Assembly (NCBI RefSeq): GCF_007858365.1
Contig: NZ_VFIO01000001.1
Coordinates: forward strand, 1,302,001-1,366,000
DNA length: 64,000 nt
Source: Pseudomonas saxonica
GTDB taxonomy: Bacteria; Pseudomonadota; Gammaproteobacteria; Pseudomonadales; Pseudomonadaceae
Reading direction: 5' to 3'
The position numbers were made by a program, and so were the translations under genes. The notes beneath the pieces were generated by a model, which saw nothing but the letters and a program-made list of their open reading frames with translations, was not told the origin of the DNA and made no database searches. Positions 45,971 through 56,398 of this stretch are shown piece by piece (within the stretch, counting starts at the first letter, position 1; each line of letters begins with the position of its first letter).

Positions 45971-47443
45971 TCAGCGGAACGGTGGTTCGTCGAAACTACG
46001 CAGTTTGCGCGAATGCAGTGATGCCAGTTGCTTGCGCATCAATTCCACGGCAGCGATGCCGATTTTCAAATGCTGGTTCACCGCCCGCTCATAGAAAGCG
46101 TTGGCCGAACCCGGCAGTTTGATTTCACTGTGCAAGGGTTTGTCCGACACACACAACAACGTGCCATAAGGCACCCGCAAACGATAACCCTGCGCGGCAA
46201 TGGTGCCGCTTTCCATGTCCACGGCCACTGCGCGGGACAGGTTGATCAGCGGTCGCTCCTGAGCCCAGCGCAGCTCCCAGTTGCGGTCGTCATAGGTCAG
46301 CACGGTACCGGTGCGCAGGCGTTTTTTCAGTTCATCGCCATGTTCGCCAGTGACTTGCGCCGCGGCTTCTTGCAGCGCCAGCTGAACCTCAGCCAAAGCC
46401 GGGATTGGAATGTTGGGCGGTACAACCCGGTCCAGAATCCCGTCGCGTCGCATGTAAGCGTGGGCCAATACGTAGTCGCCAATGGTCTGCGACTGACGCA
46501 GACCGCCACAGTGACCGATCATCAGCCAGCAATGCGGGCGCAATACCGCAAGGTGATCGGTGATGTTTTTCGCGTTGGACGGGCCGACGCCAATATTCAC
46601 CAGCGTCACCCCATGACCATCGCTGGCCTGCAAGTGGTAAGCGGGCATTTGGTAACGGTGCCACACCACGCCGGCGGCAATCGCTTGGGCTTCGCCATAA
46701 TCCATGGCCTTTTCGATCATCACATTGCCCGGCAATACCATGCGCACAAAACGCGGGTTATCGCGCAATTGCTCAAGGCCGTGCACGATGAACTGATCGA
46801 CATAGCGGTGGTAGTTGGTCAGCAGAATCCACGGCTGAACATGGCGCCAGTCGCTGCCGGTGTAATGCACCAGACGACGTAGCGAAAAGTCGACACGGGC
46901 CGCATCAAACAGCGCCAAGGGTAGCGGGTCGGTGTTTTCCCAATCGTACAGACCATCGGCAATGCCATCGGTGGCGGCCGACAAATCAGTACTGGGGAAT
47001 ACCCGCGCCAGCGCAGCGGCGGTCACACCTGAGCCGGCCAGCTCATCGCCCTGCTCGACCACGTAGGGATATGGAATGTCTTGCTGACTGACCCCCACTT
47101 CTACCTCGACGGTAAAATCGCGCATCAAGGGCACCAGCTGTTCCAGTAAATAATTACGGAAGGCCGCCGGATGTGTGACGGTTACGCTGTAGGTGCCGGG
47201 CAGTTGAACCTTGGCATAGGCGCGAGTCGTCGTCGGGACTTCGCCATTGATGCGGTAGGTTAGGCGCAGTTCCGGATAGCGAAACTGTGCGCGCTCCTCG
47301 GCGGTGGGCTCAAGCCGGTCTTTGAGATAACGCTTGAGCGCCTGGCTCAACGCCGTGGTTGCACGTTCGTGGAGGGCTGCGAGGCGATCGACGGCCTCTT
47401 CAGCGGTTGCAACGACAATAAAATCTTCAGTCACGATAAGCAT
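45971..47443 (-). CDS. amn: AMP nucleosidase
   Basis: Enzyme of 490 residues that splits AMP to adenine and ribose 5-phosphate. Close to E. coli Amn along its length: [13 protein letters not shown] near 210, [22 protein letters not shown] near 295-316, [16 protein letters not shown] near 415-430, and the C-terminus [11 protein letters not shown]. Start ATG 47443 is taken; GTG three codons on has a better spaced AGGA and is an alternative. Confidence 0.95.
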   Translation of the reverse strand: MLIVTEDFIVVATAEEAVDRLAALHERATTALSQALKRYLKDRLEPTAEERAQFRYPELRLTYRINGEVPTTTRAYAKVQLPGTYSVTVTHPAAFRNYLLEQLVPLMRDFTVEVEVGVSQQDIPYPYVVEQGDELAGSGVTAAALARVFPSTDLSAATDGIADGLYDWENTDPLPLALFDAARVDFSLRRLVHYTGSDWRHVQPWILLTNYHRYVDQFIVHGLEQLRDNPRFVRMVLPGNVMIEKAMDYGEAQAIAAGVVWHRYQMPAYHLQASDGHGVTLVNIGVGPSNAKNITDHLAVLRPHCWLMIGHCGGLRQSQTIGDYVLAHAYMRRDGILDRVVPPNIPIPALAEVQLALQEAAAQVTGEHGDELKKRLRTGTVLTYDDRNWELRWAQERPLINLSRAVAVDMESGTIAAQGYRLRVPYGTLLCVSDKPLHSEIKLPGSANAFYERAVNQHLKIGIAAVELMRKQLASLHSRKLRSFDEPPFR

Positions 47444-47519
47444 CCTGTCTTCAGAACGGGCTGACCTTTATCTTGCCTGCATCGTTGCGCAAAGCACAGA
47501 GCGGTCTGGCGCGGGATTA

Positions 47520-49169
47520 TCAAAACACCTGCGGTGTTGAGCGGGCAACGATAGCGGAGATATTCAGGCCACGGGGCAACAAGCCATACACCCGGCCGCT
47601 GCCGTGCAACCGGCTGGCAATGAACGCGTCACTGATATCGCTGTTGCCCGCTTCCAGCAATAGTTTTGCCTGCAAGCCCAATGCGATGTCCTCGGTCAAT
47701 TGCCGCGCACGGTACTGAACATCCTCAGTGTCTTTAAAGGCTTGCTTCAAGGTGCGGATATGCTTGGCCAAACGTACATCGCCATGGCCATCCCCCAACT
47801 CGGCAAACAAGGCGTCAAGCACACCGGGTTCTTTGGACAAGGCCCGCAATACGTCAAGGCACTGCACATTGCCAGAACCCTCCCAGGTCGAGTTGACCGG
47901 CGCCTCGCGATAAAGACGCGGCAGAATGCTGTCTTCCACATACCCCGCGCCACCCATGCACTCGGCGGCTTCATTGATCATGGCCGGAGCCCGTTTGCAG
48001 ATCCAGTATTTGCCCACGGCCGTTACCAGCCGCGCGAACTTGGCCTCTTGGGCGTCATCCAAATGATCCAGCGCTCGCCCCATACGCAGACTCAAGGCCA
48101 GGGCAGCTTCGCTTTCAAGGGCCAGATCGGCGAGCACGTTTTGCATCAACGGCTGCTCAGCCAGCACCCGGCCGCCGACCAGGCGATGAGCGCAGTGATG
48201 GCTGGCCTGGGTCAGCGCCTGACGCATCAAGGCGCTGGAACCCACCATGCAATCGAAGCGGGTCATGGCGACCATTTCAATAATCGTCGGTACTCCGCGT
48301 CCTTCTTCGCCCATCATCCACGCCAGCGCCCCACGAAACTCGACCTCACTGGAAGCGTTTGAGCTGTTGCCCAGCTTGTTTTTCAGTCGCTGGATGTAGA
48401 ACTCGTTACGGCTGCCATCTGGACGATGGCGCGGCAGCAAGAAACAGCTCAGGCCTTTATCGGTCTGCGCCAACGTCAGAAATCCATCGCACATGGGGGC
48501 CGAACAAAACCACTTGTGCCCCAGCAACTCATACGCCTGCCCCGGCCCGCTGGCACCCACAGGGTAGGCTCGCGTGGTGTTGGCCCGCACATCCGTACCG
48601 CCTTGTTTTTCGGTCATGGCCATGCCCAGGGTCACACCGGCTTTTTGACTGATGTCGACGTTGCGCGGGTCGTACTGGGTCGCCAGCACTTTAGGCAGCC
48701 ACAGTTGGGCAATGTCTGGTTGCAACCGCAGGGCCGGAACGCTGGCAAAGGTCATGGTCAGGGGGCAGCCACTGCCAGCCTCGGCCTGCGAGTGCAAATA
48801 GGTCATGCAGGCACGGGCCACATGGGCGCCGGGTTTAGGGTCGACCCAGGGTAAGGACGGTAAACCGTGCTCAATCGCCGTACGCATCAACTCGTGATAG
48901 GCCGGATGAAACTCCACCAGATCAATCCGACGGCCAAAACGGTCATGGCTGACAAAAACGGGCTTGTTTTCATTGGCCAGAAACCCCGCAGCCATCAAGG
49001 GCCCGCCTGCCAATGCGCCGTAGTGATCAATGCGGGCCTGCGCCCAACCTGCCCCGAAATGCTGGCCCCACTGCTGCAAGGGCAGGTCGATGCGGTACAG
49101 GTTGGCACCGTCCAGAGACGGCGGTTGATTGGTGACCTGATGGGTTTCGGCGAATTGATGCAGGTTCAT
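47520..49169 (-). CDS. AidB-like acyl-CoA dehydrogenase
   Basis: Flavoprotein of 549 residues with the AidB layout: an extra N-terminal domain (about 1-180, HQVTNQPPSLDGANLY) and an acyl-CoA dehydrogenase core (MTEKQGGTDVRANTT near 190-204; MGGAGYVEDSILPRLYREAPVNSTWEGSGN near 425-454). E. coli AidB binds DNA and is linked to alkylation defence; in Pseudomonas this gene lies by amn and ladS. AGGAGCC precedes ATG 49169. Confidence 0.9.
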   Translation of the reverse strand: MNLHQFAETHQVTNQPPSLDGANLYRIDLPLQQWGQHFGAGWAQARIDHYGALAGGPLMAAGFLANENKPVFVSHDRFGRRIDLVEFHPAYHELMRTAIEHGLPSLPWVDPKPGAHVARACMTYLHSQAEAGSGCPLTMTFASVPALRLQPDIAQLWLPKVLATQYDPRNVDISQKAGVTLGMAMTEKQGGTDVRANTTRAYPVGASGPGQAYELLGHKWFCSAPMCDGFLTLAQTDKGLSCFLLPRHRPDGSRNEFYIQRLKNKLGNSSNASSEVEFRGALAWMMGEEGRGVPTIIEMVAMTRFDCMVGSSALMRQALTQASHHCAHRLVGGRVLAEQPLMQNVLADLALESEAALALSLRMGRALDHLDDAQEAKFARLVTAVGKYWICKRAPAMINEAAECMGGAGYVEDSILPRLYREAPVNSTWEGSGNVQCLDVLRALSKEPGVLDALFAELGDGHGDVRLAKHIRTLKQAFKDTEDVQYRARQLTEDIALGLQAKLLLEAGNSDISDAFIASRLHGSGRVYGLLPRGLNISAIVARSTPQVF

Positions 49170-49244
49170 GGCGCTGGCTCCTGAGTTCAATGAACCCAGT
49201 GAAGCACGCGTGGCCGCCACCACAAGGGGCATAAGCGCCTAACG

Positions 49245-51608
49245 TTAGGCGCTTATGCCATCCTGCCCCATCAATAACCGCTGCTCAAGCGTACGCTGGA
49301 CCTCTTCAAAACGCAGGGGCTTGATCCAGTAGTCGCTAATGCCATCGACCTGTTCGCGCACCTGCTGTGCGTGCGCCTGAGAGTCAAATATCGCCATCAC
49401 AGGCAGCTGCGCGCAGTCTGCCAAGCTAAGCAGCTGCCTGCCTGCCGACGTCTGCGCAACAGGATTAACCGGGCAGCCGACGATCACAGCATCAACGTGT
49501 TCGCGACGTAAAGCAGTCACTGCCGCCTCGCCGCTGTCGACGTTGATCAGTCGATAGCCCAATTTGAGCAGCATGCCACGCAGTACCCTGCAGTCGGCGC
49601 TGTTATCTTCCACCAGTAAAATCACACAATCTTGCGGGTCTCTTGTCGCGACCTCGCTCGGCAGCTCGACAGGCGAATCCAGTAGCAGCAACAGTTGGAA
49701 CTCAGACCCCTTGCTCGGCTGCGATTGATGCGTGAGCTGGCCGCCCAACAACTCCACCAAACGTCGACAAATCGCCAGACCGATTCCCAACCCGCCGTAG
49801 CTTCGGGTCATGGAACCATCGACCTGAAAGAAGTGCTGATATAGCTCACCCTGCTCCTGATGAACAAAACCAATGCCGCTGTCGATCACATTAAAGGTCA
49901 GCGCCCAGCGACCGGCCTCTTCAGAGGTCTTGCCCGTCACCCGCAAAATCACATCACCTACGCTGGTGAATTTAATCGCGTTCTCCAACAGACACTCCAG
50001 GCATTGACGAATCTTGTCTGAATCCCCTACCCACTGATCGGGCAGGTTGCTCGCGACTTCATAGGAAAATTCCAGCCCTTTAGTGTGTGCCAATGGGGCG
50101 AACTGAATGTTCAAACTCTGCACCAGACTCTTCAAACTAAAAGGCTGAGAGCGCACGATCAGCCGCCCGGCCTGTAGCTCGGTCAGGGACAGAATGCCAT
50201 TGACCATGTGCATCATTTCTCGGGCCGAGCCTTCAGCCGTTTGCGTATACAGCTCCAGCTCCGGGGTTAAATCCAGGGTCTTGATCAACTCTATTGACCC
50301 CAGCACGCCATTCATAGGCGTACGCAATTCATGGGTCACCGTGGACAGGAATTCGTCCTTGAGCTTGTTGGTACGCGCCAACTGCTGGTTCATGGCGGCC
50401 AGCTGTTGCCCGGACTCTTGCAGCGTACGCGCCTGCAAGTCGCGCATGGCATTGATCCGGTCCGCCAGCGCCAACGACAGCAAGCCCACTTCAATGGCTG
50501 CGCCGATCTGGCTGGAGTACATGGTCAAGAACATGTTCGGCAGGTAGCCGAGCACCATGAGTGTGTTGATCAACCCACCCAGCAAGAAAGCCGACCAGGC
50601 AATCACAAAATAACGAGCCACCCGCAGGCCGCGTGCCCAGGCAACGATACCTGCGGTAAAGATAGTGACGATAAAGGCCAGCGCCAGCCCGGTGGCCAAA
50701 CGTAATGACACGGCATAGCTCGTCGACAATGCGAGCACCATCACTAGCACCCCCACCGCCATCAGGGCCTTTAATGCCCAATCAAGCTTGCGGCTATGGG
50801 TGGCCGTTTGCAAAAACGTGCGGGCAAACTGGCAACCAAAAAAGGCCGCCGAACCGATCAGAAACGGCGTGGACGCATTGGCCCACCACGGATTGTTCGG
50901 CCAGAAATACTGCACTGCGGCGCCATTGACCGACAGTTGGTACAGCCCGAAAGAGGCGATGTAAAAGATGTAATAGAGGTAGCTGGTGTCACGTACGCTG
51001 AGGTAAATAAACAGGTTGTAAACCAACATCCCCAGCAACACGCCGTAAATCAGACCCAATATATAAATCCTGACGGGCTGATTTTCGAGGTAGGCCTGTG
51101 CCGACCACAAGGTAATCGGCGCCTGTATCGACCCTTGGCTGGCCAGCCGCAAATACACCGTCTGAGGCTGCCCCGGAATGAAGTTAAGCTCGAACAGGTA
51201 GTTGTTTTCTTTGATGTCGCGGCTGTCGAAAGGCAGGGAGTCGCCCGTTCGGGCAGCCAGCCGATAATTGCCAGATGCGTCCGGGGTATACAGATCAATT
51301 TGGTCCATTGGCGGGTACGCCAACTCCAGCAACCAAGTGCGATGAGTGTTGGGATTCTGCGGCTGATAACGCAAGTCCAGCTTGATCCAGAAGGCCGAGT
51401 GGGAATAACCGGCATTCAAGGTGTCTTTATCAAGAGGCTTGAAGAGCTCGTCGTGGCCGATGACATCTGCCAGCTTCGCCGTACCACCCGAATCTTCAAA
51501 GACTTGCATCAGTCGGCCCAAGGGCAGGCTCTGTGTGGTTTCGTCAAAATCCACTGCGCTGGCCAGCATCGGCAGCCAGCCCAACAACATCATCAGCAAA
51601 TAGCGCAT
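49245..51608 (-). CDS. ladS: LadS-type hybrid sensor kinase with a degenerate receiver
   Basis: Membrane kinase of 787 residues: signal peptide (about 1-18), periplasmic 7TMR-DISMED2 domain (about 20-160), seven-helix 7TMR-DISM (about 175-375), HisKA with the phospho-His in STVTHELRTPMNGV near 425, HATPase with DNAIKFT, DSGIGF and GGLGIGLAIC, and a C-terminal receiver (about 665-780). Place next to thiD-thiE-hemL matches ladS of P. aeruginosa, a calcium-responsive kinase that works through GacS to favour biofilm. In the receiver, VEDN and the Lys in IKPL are kept, but the phospho-acceptor Asp is Gly (DAVIVGCP, codon GGC), and the switch Thr/Ser is Phe (MAIFDS). Thus the receiver should not take phosphate. 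Confidence 0.88.
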   Translation of the reverse strand: MRYLLMMLLGWLPMLASAVDFDETTQSLPLGRLMQVFEDSGGTAKLADVIGHDELFKPLDKDTLNAGYSHSAFWIKLDLRYQPQNPNTHRTWLLELAYPPMDQIDLYTPDASGNYRLAARTGDSLPFDSRDIKENNYLFELNFIPGQPQTVYLRLASQGSIQAPITLWSAQAYLENQPVRIYILGLIYGVLLGMLVYNLFIYLSVRDTSYLYYIFYIASFGLYQLSVNGAAVQYFWPNNPWWANASTPFLIGSAAFFGCQFARTFLQTATHSRKLDWALKALMAVGVLVMVLALSTSYAVSLRLATGLALAFIVTIFTAGIVAWARGLRVARYFVIAWSAFLLGGLINTLMVLGYLPNMFLTMYSSQIGAAIEVGLLSLALADRINAMRDLQARTLQESGQQLAAMNQQLARTNKLKDEFLSTVTHELRTPMNGVLGSIELIKTLDLTPELELYTQTAEGSAREMMHMVNGILSLTELQAGRLIVRSQPFSLKSLVQSLNIQFAPLAHTKGLEFSYEVASNLPDQWVGDSDKIRQCLECLLENAIKFTSVGDVILRVTGKTSEEAGRWALTFNVIDSGIGFVHQEQGELYQHFFQVDGSMTRSYGGLGIGLAICRRLVELLGGQLTHQSQPSKGSEFQLLLLLDSPVELPSEVATRDPQDCVILLVEDNSADCRVLRGMLLKLGYRLINVDSGEAAVTALRREHVDAVIVGCPVNPVAQTSAGRQLLSLADCAQLPVMAIFDSQAHAQQVREQVDGISDYWIKPLRFEEVQRTLEQRLLMGQDGISA

Positions 51609-51892
51609 ACAGCCCCAACGTGGCAGCCTGGCAGTATGGGTAATCCGCTCATTCCCTTTGAGACCCACTTACCAGACAACCTGTTATTAATTTGCAGTCA
51701 CTTTAACATAGCGGTAGTGGCAAATATGCATCACTCTAATATTCTTCTCAAAGGCTCTAGATCGGGCATTGCAGCGAGATTTAAGCGCATACCACGTGGT
51801 GGCAAAATGCCCACAAACGAATACTCACGCGCGACACTTCAGCCATCGGGGAACGCGCCCGAAAAAACCGTTTGGTGGTAAGCTCGCGCACC

Positions 51893-52690
51893 ATGAATAT
51901 CTACAGTTCTCGCCCCGTTGTCCTCTGTCTCTCCGGCCATGACCCCAGTGGGGGTGCCGGCTTGCAGGCAGATATCGAAGCCTTGCTGGCTCAAGGCTGT
52001 CACGCCGCTCCGGTAATAACCGCCCTGACTGTGCAAAACACGGTCAATGTCCGCGATTTCCGCGTGCTGGATCGCGAGTGGGTATTGGCGCAAGCCGATG
52101 CCGTACTCACCGACTCCTGCGTTGCGGCCGTCAAGCTGGGCATGCTCGGCTCACTGGAAATGGTCGACACTGTCGTCCAATTGCTGCAGGCCAACCCGCA
52201 TCTGCCGATGGTCTGCGACCCGGTACTGCGCGCAGGCGGCGGAGGACGCCTGGGCAAGGACGAAGTGGGTTTCGCCATGCGCGAGCGCCTGCTGCCCTTG
52301 GCCACTATTGCCACCCCCAATTTGCCCGAAGCCCGCATCCTCGCCGAACTGCCCGACGGCAGTGCCGATGAGTGCGCTGAAAAGCTCCTGCCTTTTTGCC
52401 AACATCTATTGATCACCGGCGGCCACGGTGACGAACACGAAGTTCACAACCGCTTGTACAGCCGCGACGGCAGTCGCCACACGTTCACCTGCTATCGCTT
52501 GCCCGGCAGTTACCACGGCTCAGGTTGCACACTGGCCAGTACGTTGGCCGGCCGGCTGGCCATCGGTGAGAACTTGGTCAGCGCCGTCGAAACAGCGCTC
52601 AACTACACGTGGCGCACCTTGCGCGATGCCGAGCAACTGGGCCAAGGACAATTTGTGCCCCGTCGCTTGCCACTGGATTTCTGTTCGTAA
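51893..52690 (+). CDS. thiD: hydroxymethylpyrimidine (phosphate) kinase
   Basis: Ribokinase-fold enzyme of 265 residues that phosphorylates HMP and HMP-P for thiamine synthesis. [13 protein letters not shown] is near 17-29, VKLGMLGS near 77-84, and [12 protein letters not shown] near 204-215 holds the anion hole and catalytic Cys. ATG 51893 is the natural start; the frame opens 21 bp upstream. Followed by thiE after 17 bp. I found no TPP riboswitch before it. Confidence 0.95.
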   Translation: MNIYSSRPVVLCLSGHDPSGGAGLQADIEALLAQGCHAAPVITALTVQNTVNVRDFRVLDREWVLAQADAVLTDSCVAAVKLGMLGSLEMVDTVVQLLQANPHLPMVCDPVLRAGGGGRLGKDEVGFAMRERLLPLATIATPNLPEARILAELPDGSADECAEKLLPFCQHLLITGGHGDEHEVHNRLYSRDGSRHTFTCYRLPGSYHGSGCTLASTLAGRLAIGENLVSAVETALNYTWRTLRDAEQLGQGQFVPRRLPLDFCS

Positions 52691-52707
52691 CGCGAGAGGC
52701 TCGATCT

Positions 52708-53331
52708 ATGACCTTGCGAGGCCTGTACGCAATCACTGATAGCCAGCTGCTTGCTGGCAAACTGCTTGCCTATGTCGAGGCGGCCCTTGATGGCGGTCTA
52801 ACCCTGTTGCAGTACCGCGATAAAAGCAGCGATGACGCCCGTCGACTCCGCGAAGCTGAGGCTCTGCGCGATTTGTGCGCGCGTTACAACACCCGGCTGA
52901 TCATCAATGATGATGCCGAGCTGGCAGCCCGGCTGGGCGTCGGCGTGCACCTTGGCCAGACAGATGGCCCGTTGACCCCTGCCCGCGCACTGCTTGGCCC
53001 AAAAGCGATCATCGGTTCGACCTGTCACAGTCTGGTTGATCTGGCCGAGCAAGCTGCCAAAGAAGGGGCAAGCTATGTCGCCTTTGGGCGCTTCTTTAAT
53101 TCCAGCACCAAACCCGGCGCCCCGACCGCGACCCTGGACGTGCTCGACCAGGCTCGATCGCAGCTTAAACTGCCGATTTGTGTGATCGGCGGTATCACCC
53201 TCGAAAATGCCGCGCCACTGGTCGCCCACGGCGCCGATTTACTGGCCGTAGTGCATGGCCTGTTTGGTGCTGACAGCGCTCAGGAAGTGACTCGCCGTGC
53301 CAAGGCATTCAACCAATTGCTGGCTATTTAA
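52708..53331 (+). CDS. thiE: thiamine-phosphate synthase
   Basis: TIM-barrel enzyme of 207 residues that joins HMP-PP and thiazole phosphate. LLQYRDKS near 31-38, NDDAELA near 71, [10 protein letters not shown] near 84, GSTCHS near 108, [14 protein letters not shown] near 128 and VIGGITLEN near 161 are all typical. GAGAGG lies eight bases before ATG 52708; the longer frame would overlap thiD. Confidence 0.96.
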   Translation: MTLRGLYAITDSQLLAGKLLAYVEAALDGGLTLLQYRDKSSDDARRLREAEALRDLCARYNTRLIINDDAELAARLGVGVHLGQTDGPLTPARALLGPKAIIGSTCHSLVDLAEQAAKEGASYVAFGRFFNSSTKPGAPTATLDVLDQARSQLKLPICVIGGITLENAAPLVAHGADLLAVVHGLFGADSAQEVTRRAKAFNQLLAI

Positions 53332-53361
53332 TACCGAATCCTGATTCAGAGAGAGCCCATC

Positions 53362-54645
53362 ATGTCTCGTTCCGAAACCTTGTTTGCCAATGCCCAGAAA
53401 CACATCCCCGGTGGCGTCAACTCGCCCGTTCGCGCGTTTAAAAGCGTGGGTGGTACACCGCTGTTCTTCAAGCACGCCGAAGGCGCTTACGTCACCGACG
53501 AAGATGACAAACGCTATGTAGATTATGTCGGCTCATGGGGCCCGATGATTCTGGGCCACAGCCATCCGGATGTACTGGACGCTGTGCGTGCGCAACTGGA
53601 GCACGGCCTGTCGTACGGCGCTCCAACCGCCATGGAAACCGAGATGGCCGATCTGGTGTGCTCGATTGTGCCGTCCATGGAAATGGTCCGCATGGTCAGT
53701 TCCGGCACCGAAGCCACCATGAGCGCCATCCGCCTGGCACGTGGCTTTACCGGCCGCGACAACATCCTCAAGTTTGAAGGCTGTTACCACGGCCACTCCG
53801 ACAGCTTGTTGGTCAAAGCCGGTTCTGGAGCGCTGACCCAGGGTGTTCCCAGCTCAGGGGGTGTACCTGCCGATTTCGCCAAGCACACCTTGACCACCAC
53901 CTTTAACGACCTCGACGCCGTTGAAAAACTGCTGAATGAAGTGGGCGACACCGTGGCCTGCATCATCGTTGAGCCGGTCGCGGGCAACATGAATTGCGTT
54001 CCGCCAGCACCGGGCTTTCTGCAAGGCCTGCGCAGCCTCTGCGACAAACATGGCGCGGTACTGATTTTTGACGAAGTGATGACGGGCTTCCGTGTCGCAC
54101 TGGGCGGTGCTCAAGCGCACTACGGTGTGACACCCGACCTGAGCACATTCGGCAAAATCATCGGCGGCGGCATGCCAGTCGGCTGCTTCGGCGGTAAACG
54201 CGAAATCATGCAGCACATCGCCCCGCTGGGCCCGGTTTATCAGGCAGGCACCCTCTCTGGTAACCCACTGGCCATGGCTGCCGGCCTGACCACCTTGCGC
54301 TTGATCAGCCGCCCGGGCTTTCATGCCGAGCTGAGCGACTACACCACGCGCCTGCTCGACGGCCTGCAACAACGCGCCGATGCGGCCGGCATCCCATTTG
54401 TCACCACCCAGGCCGGTGGCATGTTCGGCCTGTATTTCAGCGGCGCCGATGACATCGTCACCTTTGACGATGTCATGGCCAGCGATGCAGACCTGTTCAA
54501 GCGCTTCTTCCACCTGATGCTGGAAGGCGGCGTGTACTTGGCGCCTAGCGCCTTTGAAGCGGGTTTCACCTCAATTGCCCACGGTGACACCGAGCTGAAA
54601 CTGACTCTCGACGCTGCCGAGCGTGCCTTCGCCGCGCTGAAATAA
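53362..54645 (+). CDS. hemL: glutamate-1-semialdehyde 2,1-aminomutase
   Basis: PLP enzyme of 427 residues that makes 5-aminolevulinate, the tetrapyrrole precursor. [18 protein letters not shown] is near 14-31, [14 protein letters not shown] near 118, [10 protein letters not shown] near 242, and the PLP Lys in [12 protein letters not shown] near 265. All normal. GAGAG before the ATG. A strong terminator follows. Confidence 0.98.
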   Translation: MSRSETLFANAQKHIPGGVNSPVRAFKSVGGTPLFFKHAEGAYVTDEDDKRYVDYVGSWGPMILGHSHPDVLDAVRAQLEHGLSYGAPTAMETEMADLVCSIVPSMEMVRMVSSGTEATMSAIRLARGFTGRDNILKFEGCYHGHSDSLLVKAGSGALTQGVPSSGGVPADFAKHTLTTTFNDLDAVEKLLNEVGDTVACIIVEPVAGNMNCVPPAPGFLQGLRSLCDKHGAVLIFDEVMTGFRVALGGAQAHYGVTPDLSTFGKIIGGGMPVGCFGGKREIMQHIAPLGPVYQAGTLSGNPLAMAAGLTTLRLISRPGFHAELSDYTTRLLDGLQQRADAAGIPFVTTQAGGMFGLYFSGADDIVTFDDVMASDADLFKRFFHLMLEGGVYLAPSAFEAGFTSIAHGDTELKLTLDAAERAFAALK

Positions 54646-54654
54646 GCCATGAAA

Positions 54655-54685
54655 CCGGCAAGGGCTTACGTCCTTGCCGGCTTTT
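54655..54685 (+). terminator. rho-independent terminator after hemL
   Basis: CCGGCAAGG-GCTTACGT-CCTTGCCGG, a perfect 9-bp stem, then CTTTTT, 10 bp after the hemL stop. It ends the thiD-thiE-hemL run. Confidence 0.92.
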
Positions 54686-54869
54686 TAGGCAGGTAATGGC
54701 TGATTCAATTACGCCACCCGTCCAAAATCGTCTTAAATCAACGGATATCGCGGTCAGGCAGCAGAAAAACGAGTAAAGACTTTGTAAGGTTGCCTCTGCT
54801 TATTTCATAATGCGCGCCTATAGACCCCTTGGTTGTACTTGCCCATCTTTCAGAGGTACGTCGAATCTC

Positions 54870-55418
54870 ATGAACCGCACCGGCCGCGCCCTTGCACTGG
54901 GCTGCCTGTTGCTCCTGCAGCCGCTGCTTGTCCAGGCTGGCGGTAACTCGTTGTTGATTCCGGCAATGGGTCGCTGCACCCTCGATACACAGCCAGAAAA
55001 CCTGGCTGAGGCGCTTGCCGCCTGCGAAGCAGCCGCCAAAACCGGGGATGCAGAAGCTGAATACGAGTTGGGCGAGTTCTATTACGACGGCAAAAATACT
55101 CCTCGCGACCTCAATAAAGCATTGAGCTACTTCGAGCAGGCTTCCCTGCAGGGTCACGCCATGGCCCAGTACCAGCTCGGCACCATGTTCTTCAAGGGCG
55201 AAGGTGTACCGGCCAATAACATTCAGGCGTATATCGTATTGAAGATGGCGGCCGTCAATGGCGCCGAAGAGGCACTGGACACAGCCGATCAGGTGGCAGA
55301 GCAAATGCCCCGCGACCAGCTCGAAACCGCGACCCAGGTGCTGGGACAGATTTTCCGCAAATACCTGCTGGAACTGCAATCAGCCGACGGACGCTCGCCG
55401 TTTTCGCCGCTGCCTTGA
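54870..55418 (+). CDS. exported Sel1/TPR-repeat protein
   Basis: Protein of 182 residues with a signal peptide (about 1-23, VQA|GGN) and two or three Sel1-like repeats (about 55-135; AEAEYELGEFYYDGKNTPRD and AMAQYQLGTMFFKGEGVPAN). Such repeats bind partner proteins. ATG 54870 puts the signal peptide first. It occupies the place of a Sel1-type hypothetical between hemL and miaB in Pseudomonas. Function unknown. Confidence 0.85.
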   Translation: MNRTGRALALGCLLLLQPLLVQAGGNSLLIPAMGRCTLDTQPENLAEALAACEAAAKTGDAEAEYELGEFYYDGKNTPRDLNKALSYFEQASLQGHAMAQYQLGTMFFKGEGVPANNIQAYIVLKMAAVNGAEEALDTADQVAEQMPRDQLETATQVLGQIFRKYLLELQSADGRSPFSPLP

Positions 55419-55494
55419 TATAACGTTTGAAAACTCGCGTTTAACTACGCATACATGAATAACGAAGGGCAGGTAGTTGATCTCTATTGATAAA

Positions 55495-55529
55495 GGCTCC
55501 TGTACGCTATCGCCTCGCGAACAGGAGCC
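55495..55529. terminator. possible hairpin terminator past the Sel1 and Ca-loop genes
   Basis: GGCTCCTGT (55495-55503) pairs with ACAGGAGCC (55521-55529) around a 17-nt loop. The minus-strand side has TTTATCA, a weak T run, so it may end the small minus-strand gene at 55557. Confidence 0.4.
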
Positions 55530-55556
55530 CCTTGAAATCAACCCAGCAAACCGACT

Positions 55557-55802
55557 TTATTTAAGCAGTTCAGCAGCCGTATTCGCTAATTGCAGCAACA
55601 ACTTATCGTCCGTTTCATTCGTTTGACCATCCCCATCAACGTCCACTTTTACTTTGACTGTATCGAAAGGCCCCGGATTCTTCGAAGCGGTTACAAAGCT
55701 TGAGAAAGTGACTTCTTTGCCTTCATAAAGCTCAACCAATACGTCCGGTTTTTTATCGCCGTCGACGTCGCTTAAAGAAATACGAATTTCTTTGGTAGTC
55801 AT
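55557..55802 (-). CDS. small protein with two calcium-type Asp loops
   Basis: An 81-residue protein with no signal peptide or membrane helix. DVDGDKKPDV (about 13-22) looks like an FG-GAP/VCBS calcium loop, and DVDGDGQTNETDD (about 55-67) fits the EF-hand/dockerin pattern DxDxDGxxxxxD. A beta-rich middle and a short C-terminal helix frame them. GAGG lies before ATG 55802. GC is near 43 percent by eye, well below neighbours, which hints at transfer. I do not recognise the family; calcium binding is inferred from the loops. Confidence 0.7.
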   Translation of the reverse strand: MTTKEIRISLSDVDGDKKPDVLVELYEGKEVTFSSFVTASKNPGPFDTVKVKVDVDGDGQTNETDDKLLLQLANTAAELLK

Positions 55803-55939
55803 AAACACCTCATCAGCAATGGGTTCAGATTTCTACCGACATACTTCAAGCCGCGCTGCCAGTAGTCCCTTTCTATATAGGACCCCTGCCAAAAACTATC
55901 TACTGTCATACCTGACAGGTGTTTTTATAAACAGGCTTC

Positions 55940-56266
55940 TTACTTCTCCGGCATCGGAAACGGAAACGGCATCACATTGCTGACGCCGCGGGCTTCGCTG
56001 ATTTTCGGAGTGCCCAGCCGCTCCACTTCGTCGATGCGCACAATCGAGTGCATCGGTACAAAACTGCGTACCACGCCTTCAAATTGAGCTTTGAGCTTTT
56101 CTTCGCTCGGGTCGACGACCATTTGCGTGCGCTCACCGAAGACGAATTCCTCTACTTCCAGAAACCCCCACAGATCACTTTGATAGATCTGCTTGGCGTA
56201 CATCTCGAACACCTGGCCCTGATTAAGGAAAATCACCTTGTAGATTGGAGCGTCACGTTTGGTCAT
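55940..56266 (-). CDS. DUF1820 family protein
   Basis: A 108-residue cytoplasmic protein (APIYKVIFLNQGQVFEMYAK at the start; GFLEVEEFVFGE near 34; HSIVRIDEVE near 73). Matches DUF1820, a widespread gammaproteobacterial family of unknown role found next to miaB in Pseudomonas. It is divergent from miaB. Confidence 0.88.
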   Translation of the reverse strand: MTKRDAPIYKVIFLNQGQVFEMYAKQIYQSDLWGFLEVEEFVFGERTQMVVDPSEEKLKAQFEGVVRSFVPMHSIVRIDEVERLGTPKISEARGVSNVMPFPFPMPEK

Positions 56267-56398
56267 GGTGGGCGGGTAAACATCTGAGGATATAAAAGAG
56301 GGCGCGAACTATAGCATAGCCACCAGACGCACAACGCTAGGAAGCAAAGGCCATGCCCCCTATAATGCGCGGTTCTTTGAATCACTTGATGAACACCC

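Noticed and set aside
51609..51892. Possible TPP riboswitch before thiD
   Set aside because: I could not find the conserved CUGAGA and ACCUGA-type elements of the THI box in this gap.
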